Shown here piece after piece: positions 58,396-64,000 of a DNA stretch of 64,000 bases (within the stretch, counting starts at the first letter, position 1; each line of letters starts with the position of its first letter). The DNA lies in contig RQTK01000327.1 in NCBI GenBank assembly GCA_003991915.1, positions 193,046 to 257,045 of the forward strand, read 5' to 3'. Under the pieces are notes generated by a model, which saw only the letters and a list, made by a program, of their open reading frames with translations, searched no databases and was not told the origin of the DNA. The position numbers and the translations under genes are program-made. The DNA comes from Elysia chlorotica. Taxonomy: Eukaryota; Mollusca; Gastropoda; Plakobranchidae.

Positions 58396-58914
58396 ATAAC
58401 CAGACATATTCTGAAAGCATCCAAAGGTAGAAGGAGCCAAACGTAAAGGATAACAGTGACACGCAGAGTGTTACCACTTGTAGCAATTATCGCTATTCTA
58501 ATAACATGTACCGGCTCTACGCCCGATTTAGACGGGCGATCAGGCCTGCTCGAAAAGTTACCGGAAACATGCAGATCCATACAGTTGGCAACGCAAAGCG
58601 GAATATTAGGTGGTTTTAACTTCTGACATTAATTATCTATATGACTGGTGAGTAATGTAGAAATTGATTCAAAGTATAGTTGTAGCTTTAAAAAATGAAA
58701 ATGAATATTTTTGCAATGGTTTAAAGTAAAAATGTACGCACTAGAGAGAAGAAACTATACTCATTATAATTATAAGCTAGATAGAGCTTGGCATAAATAT
58801 AAATAAAAACGATGATTAACAATACAATAAAATATAGATACAAAATTAAACCGATAGATAGATGGAGAAGTACATAAATAGATAAATGGAAAGAAAGAGA
58901 GAAAAGAGCCATGG

Positions 58915-58917
<3 letters not shown>

Positions 58918-58993
<76 letters not shown>

Positions 58994-59006
58994 GAGTGTG
59001 AGAGAG
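58918..59006. repeat. (GA)n microsatellite
   Basis: About 68 bp of uninterrupted GA, then GATAGAGAGAG and GTGAGAGAGAG. Confidence 0.95.
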
Positions 59007-61843
59007 AGTGCAGTTGGAGGTACCAGATGAGGCCAGAAAACAAAGAGATAAAGAAGGACTCTATATTATGATATCTTATATTTTCATCAGCACAATCATT
59101 ATTTACATACACATAATAGCCTATTTAGACTTGTCTTCAAAGTCAGTCATAAAGAAGTAGACCTGATTAAAGTCGTGACGAATGATGAATTGTCAAAGTA
59201 AGAGGATCATGCATTGCAAGCTGGAACAGTCATTCTGGTTTCTTATGGCTATGACCCCTTATGTAGCTCATATTATATAGTATTACCAGATCCATAACTT
59301 TGTATTGTCTAGATAGGGAAGGGGGCGTTTATCCACCATTCCTTAAACTTGCTCTCTTATAGCTAGAAGGTAACTTAGCATAGCATCAAAGATCGCAAGT
59401 GGCACTTGTTCTAAATACTGATTCAAACGTTACCAAATATTGACTTGCACGAATATCTGCTCTGGACATTATTTTATGCTTTTTTTTCTTCTTCTAATGC
59501 ATGTACTGTGACATAAAAAACCCACCTCTTACATGCAATGATTTACATCTTATCTTGTGTAACTTTTGCAAACACTTCTGAATATGACTTTATAATTATT
59601 TGTATTTTTTGAGTATTCTGTAAGGAGTATTTTGGAAAAAAAATGAAGCCAAAGAACAAAGAATTAGATGGAGATAAATCGGCGCTCGGAAGCAATAAAC
59701 TCCAACAATATACAGTTCTCTGTACCTGAGTCGGAAGTCGATTTCCGCTAAACGATTGGCTTTACTTAACAATACAGTTTCCAACAGCCTCAAGCACGGA
59801 AACTGCAAAGAAAGAAACAAAAAGACTCTGAAGAAAAACTCATGAAAAAAAAACGACCGCGGAACTCTCCAAACACGAACGCAATTGTTGCGCGCGGGTG
59901 GCATTCAATAATCATCAAGCTTTAAAAAGTTTTCTCAGAATTATTCCAAAAACAGCAGCTGTTAAGAACAACAATAACAAGAACAAGAACAAGCGAATAG
60001 CAATGAATTATTGCTTGCTAATAACTCATGAATAGCCAGGAAGCTAACACTACAAAGAGAACTAACAGGCCTTTGCTCATTTTGAGGTTTACTTTTATTC
60101 TCATATTTCATATTAGTAATAATTAACAATGAATAGTCTTATGTTTTTTTTTCTCTGTGAGGAAAACAAATAATTATATGTGCCAATTTTGTGTTTATTT
60201 CCTCACAGATAGCTTCTCGAGAATCTATCAAAAACCAAACAGCTGTTAGTTTATATTTTCGCATGCTTTACCACGAACACTCGATTTCGACTGGAAAAGT
60301 CTCAAGGTTTCCGTAATAAGAAAAAAATACTCATGCTGACAAACATTTAACTATCACTAATAATCTTAAGCGCGTTAATTGCTTTCTTTCTTGTAGCAGC
60401 AGTGAATTTTCTCCTTTTTTCTATTATTCAATCCTCTGTTTTCTACCAGCGTCCACAATTTCCATTATTTATAATAATGGGCTGAAACTTTTCATTTTTG
60501 TTACTACCACTACCACGACTTTGTTTTGGAATGCAATTTTTGAACCTCACTGAATCCGACGATATTGTTAGGGAATTTGAAAGAAAAATGTTCTTAATTG
60601 CGGCCTCATGTAGGAGTTTGTGACTTAAGATTGTTTAACGCCTACCTCCTCCTCCTCCTTCCGTCCCTCCCTCTCTTTCTCTCAATCTCTCTCGCACACA
60701 GACACAAACACACAAACACTCATCTCCTTCTTTCGGGTAAAAGATTGTCTGTGTGACAAGATGCAAAATGCTCTACCCAGGCGAGAAATTATCGGGCTTT
60801 TAAACGTTTGTGACGACAAACGGAACATGTCCAGCCATGCCAGGCCAGTGGCCGAAACACAACAACCCTCTCAGACTGGATCAGATGGTACCTTGTCTGG
60901 GACCCCAGGATGACTCACCGGACCAAGCCATGTGAGCTTAGCAGTAAGTTAGCACTAGTGTTTGCCATCCCACAAGTTTTTTGTAAGGAAAAAGGAACAT
61001 CTCACCGATCGCGCTAAAGATCCTCTTTCTTCTTCTTTAGATAACAAACGTAGAGAAGTTTTACTTTTGTTATTGAAATCTTTGTGACCATGAGCATTTT
61101 TTTTTCTGTTCAACTTCGTTAAATTTCTCGAGATGTATTTATTTGCTATGGAATCTCATTGGTGTTAAAGTTCTCGTACGCCTCTGCACTTGGAAAAAAA
61201 ACAAAAAAAAACAACAAACAAACAAAAAATAAAAAAACAAATAAACTAAAAACAAACAAAAAAAAACAAAGACAAAAGCAAAACAAAAGCACCAAAAAAA
61301 AATAAAAATAAAGAAAACAACAAAAAATCATGTAGTATTGAACGATGGACACCAAGAAAAAAAGGCTTGTGAACCTTAAAAGTAATTTAAAGTTTTATTT
61401 AGAAAGAGTGCTATCTGGATTAGTTTCATTAACCCAGATATGTCGTTTTAGAACATTAAAAAATAAACCCAACAATAACAATGCATTATAACATTTTTAC
61501 TTGCTTTATTACACCCTGCATTATTCAATCAAAAGTAACCGACTACTTTTTTCAAAGAAAGACGAATTAGCAATTTTCATAAACCATAAAATATCATTTG
61601 AATGAGCCAAACGATGCAAACACTTTAAATCAGTTGAGACTCAGCTGCAGAAGAAGCCAATGTTAAATGCATACAAGGAAAGAGACGGGCGCAGAAAAGG
61701 CAGGGGGCGTTGGAATGATAATGTATGTCTGTGTTTCTGGAAAACAAGACGAGGGAAAATCGTGTGGAAAACGACCTATTAGACACTACATCACAACGCT
61801 TTCAGGGTGGCTCAATGCGCTCTTACTCTTCCATCTTTTCCAG
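59007..61843. other. Gene-free stretch, possibly an intron of the gene ending at 61935
   Basis: No exon was identified with confidence. An open plus frame at about 60737-60914 (contains MQNALPRREIIGLLNVC) lacks a recognisable acceptor and is not called. There is a CCTCCTCCT run near 60645, and an A/C-rich tract at 61194-61330. Confidence 0.35.
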
Positions 61844-61935
61844 GGGATAAGCTGGGTTTGATCAAGGCCACTGCCATTAAGCAGGACTTGTTCCAGCTTT
61901 TTGAGGATCTTGTCGGAAAGAAGCCTGGTCAATGA
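61844..61935 (+). CDS. Putative 3'-terminal coding exon of an unidentified gene
   Basis: A strong pyrimidine tract and acceptor (CTTACTCTTCCATCTTTTCCAG) end at 61843. The next bases, after two that complete a split codon, read DKLGLIKATAIKQDLFQLFE then DLVGKKPGQ and a TGA at 61933-61935. Codon usage (AAG, CTG, GGT, GCC, CAG, TTC, GAG) and the amphipathic Leu/Phe pattern are gene-like and contrast with the AT-rich surroundings. An AATAAA lies at 62148-62153, about 210 nt downstream, as expected for a last exon. I do not recognise the protein and found no partner exon, so upstream exons may lie across a long intron or be too short to see. Confidence 0.45.
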
Positions 61936-62204
61936 ACACTGCTTGTTAAAGTAGAGTGCGATTTCTCGGGTGTATATAGATTATTTTATTCGCGTCTTTC
62001 TTCGGCTTTTGCGTCAACAAATTAATGACACAAGATGGCAGAATTCAGTTCATTTTCATCCTATGTTAACAATGCCATTGGCAAGGCGATATATTATACT
62101 TTAACGAAGATGGATTATGTTCTAAATTTCAAAACAATCGGAGTATGAATAAACAAGCAATGTGATTGCTGAACAGCAAATTGAAGTAGAGAAGATAAAA
62201 AAGT

Positions 62205-62209
62205 GAAAT

Positions 62210-62293
<84 letters not shown>

Positions 62294-62303
62294 GGGAAGG
62301 GGA

Positions 62304-62339
<36 letters not shown>

Positions 62340-62365
62340 AGAGAGAGAGGGGGAAGAGTGAAAAA
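62205..62365. repeat. (GA)n microsatellite, interrupted
   Basis: GA runs from 62211 to about 62268, then AGAGAGA, GGGGAAGGGGAAGAGACA and another about 60 bp of GA-rich sequence. Confidence 0.95.
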
Positions 62366-62978
62366 ACAACAAAAAAAACAAACAAACAAACAACTACCAC
62401 AGCAGAGAATAAAGATTGTATTTCAGATTAAAAAAAATATACATACGCACACTCTTTCTTTTTTTCACCCAAGTAACATCATTGTATTCTGTGAATAAGA
62501 TCTAACAAAATTAGATAAGCATAAAAAGCATAAGCTACTTTATTGTTAGCCGAATTAAATAAATATCTTTCGTCCATTAAATAAAAACAAAAACAAAAGT
62601 TAGTCACACCCATCACCATCTAACTTATAGAGTGTTTTACCGGATCACTATTAAAGATAAAAATAAACTATTGAACTGTTTTCAACAAGAACAAACGAAG
62701 CATTTCACAACCCTCCTTAGGTGGAATCCAAGTGAATGATAAAAGGGGTACATATGGACAGAAGCAACGCTCTGAATATACAATAGCTTCTAAACTGATT
62801 ACAGCGAGGCAAGGTTCTGGGGTTAATTCTGTAAGCTCGCCCTCTTGTTTATCTCTCTACATCTGTTAGGAGAGCCTGTAAATTATTGAAAGGAAAAGAG
62901 GAATGGTTAGCCACACTTTTGTACCTGCAAGAACAAAATGGTTTATACTCCTTGGCCTTTCCGAGAATCTTGAACTAT
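62366..62978. other. Gene-free stretch
   Basis: An (AAAC)n-type run at 62366-62392, then unique AT-rich sequence with no recognisable exon. Confidence 0.35.
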
Positions 62979-63170
62979 GGGCGCACTATTTTCTGATGGT
63001 CTTGAACTAAATGGGCGCACTATTTTCTGATGGTCTTGAACTAAATGGGCGCACTATTTTCTGATGGTCTTGAACTAAATGGGCGCACTATTTTCTGATG
63101 GTCTTGAACTAAATGGGCGCACTATTTTCTGATGGTCTTGAACTAAATGGGCGCACTATTTTCTGATGGA
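62979..63170. repeat. 34-bp minisatellite, about 5.6 copies
   Basis: Units start at 62979, 63013, 63047, 63081 and 63115, plus a partial unit from 63149 to 63170. Each begins GGGCGCACTATTTTCTGATG and ends GAACTAAAT. I see no differences among the five full units. There are no spacers. Confidence 0.97.
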
Positions 63171-63439
63171 CGGGTGAAGATCATCGTACCTAAGATTTGG
63201 TTGCACTTGATGGAAATCTTACGAGGCGAACGACTTGTCAATGTTGTATGATCTAAAAATTACTTCAAAGAGTATCAGGACTTAAATTACTGTATGCCCA
63301 CCCTTGTCATGTGTTTTTCACAAGTCGTCAAACAGTTATCAAAAGTTAAGGGAATTGTTGAAATGATTATGATTTTATTGCCGTCGATAATTTAAACAAT
63401 ATTTCTTTGCCAAGTTCCCGCAAACAATTTTTCTCTTTT

Positions 63440-63492
63440 ATTATCTCTCTCCCTCTGTCTCTCTCTCTCTCCCTTCTCTCTCTCTCTATCTG
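63440..63492. repeat. (CT)n-rich microsatellite
   Basis: CTCTCTCCCTCTGTCTCTCT-type sequence of about 50 bp. Confidence 0.9.
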
Positions 63493-63928
63493 CGTCTCTC
63501 TTTCACTCCTTATCATCCCCCCCCCTCCACCCTCTCATATTCTTTTTACTAGTTTAGCAAAAATTTACGACGCTCCACCAATTCCTGTTAAATAAGTCCA
63601 AAATTGTTTTCAGACAACTGAGGGCAGGGCGTGTTGGCTAAGTAATCGTGAGTACCATAGCGTTGACTGAAGCAGGAATTGCGATCAACCTGGCATAGAT
63701 CCTGTAGCGGTATAATTGAGACAAGAAAAAGCTAGATGTAAAAGCCAGGTGGCCTTAAGTGAGATAGTCGTTAGATTTTGACACTTAGCAGAATTAGTAT
63801 GCCAGGAAAATAGGTTAACACTGAGTCTGGTATGCGCCCATTATCACGTTGATGGGTCCTGGTGTCTGACTCTGTGCTGCAGCAAAACTCAAGAGACTTT
63901 CTGAGTGGAAGAGGGAAAGGGGAATACT

Positions 63929-64000
63929 GTTGTAGCTTATGCAGGGGAAGGATATGCTGTAGCTCATGCAGACAAAGGGTTATCATGTAGCTAATGCAGG
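63929..64000. repeat. Short tandem repeat at the window edge (~27-bp period)
   Basis: TGTAGCTTATGCAG, TGTAGCTCATGCAG and TGTAGCTAATGCAG start near 63931, 63958 and 63986, separated by variable GGGGAAGGATA / ACAAAGGGTTATCA linkers. The array probably continues past the window. Confidence 0.7.

Noticed and set aside
58058..58440. Ser/Leu/Tyr-rich minus-strand frames resembling membrane proteins
   Set aside because: Composition of GA/GATA simple sequence read on the opposite strand.
60737..60914. Open plus frame containing MQNALPRREIIGLLNVC as an exon upstream of 61844
   Set aside because: No convincing acceptor before it, it ends in a stop rather than a donor, and no family resemblance.
61146..61355. 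Phe/Leu/Cys-rich minus-strand frame
   Set aside because: Arises from an A/C-rich low-complexity tract.
62979..63170. Possible CRISPR-like array
   Set aside because: The 34-bp units are directly abutting with no spacers, and the genome is eukaryotic.

Overview
This is a eukaryotic, AT-rich, intron-containing nuclear window. It most likely comes from a lophotrochozoan, and I favour a mollusc, probably a gastropod. The reasons are short exons with GT-AG introns, an astacin protein that combines ApeC, CUB, kringle, ShK, sushi and C-type lectin domains, many copies of a tRNA-headed SINE with a GACGTTAAACC-type tail, LINE and mariner debris, and very abundant GA/CT, GAT, CTA and AATC microsatellites. 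The species assignment is inference. No bacterial features, CRISPR array, genuine tRNA or rRNA gene was seen.

Region 1 (1-13.9 kb): a tandem duplication at the left edge and a 5'-truncated LINE, then a plus-strand cytochrome P450 gene in at least 11 coding exons (4898-13925). All its visible splice sites are GT-AG and in phase. The ExxR, FKPERW and heme-Cys motifs are present, but the usual acid/alcohol pair of the I-helix is absent. An antisense LINE sits in intron 4; a SINE-like copy and another LINE scrap sit in intron 5.

Region 2 (13.9-23.4 kb): no confident gene. It holds SINE copies, a diverged ~255-bp duplication and a ~1.08-kb tandem duplication that contains a GAT microsatellite and has SINE sequence at its junction.

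Region 3 (23.4-25.3 kb): a minus-strand gene for a small secreted cysteine-rich protein of unknown family, with a predicted noncoding first exon and a TATA box.

Region 4 (25.3-32.9 kb): microsatellites, a LINE 3' tail with a TTATC array, an AATC-tailed ~100-bp repeat family, and an unrecognised coding-like fragment near 28.1-28.4 kb.

Region 5 (32.9-36.8 kb): an intronless minus-strand gene for a 1233-residue secreted multidomain astacin metalloprotease, TATA-driven, with AATAAA overlapping its stop codon.

Region 6 (36.8-64 kb): essentially a gene desert with SINEs, LINE scraps, a truncated mariner transposase flanked by a ~50-bp direct repeat, long GA/CT arrays and a 34-bp minisatellite. 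The one exception is a plausible orphan 3'-terminal coding exon at 61844-61935. The recognised genes are not a pathway or operon. The two secreted proteins on the minus strand could both act in extracellular defence or matrix turnover, but only the astacin protein carries domains that support such a role.
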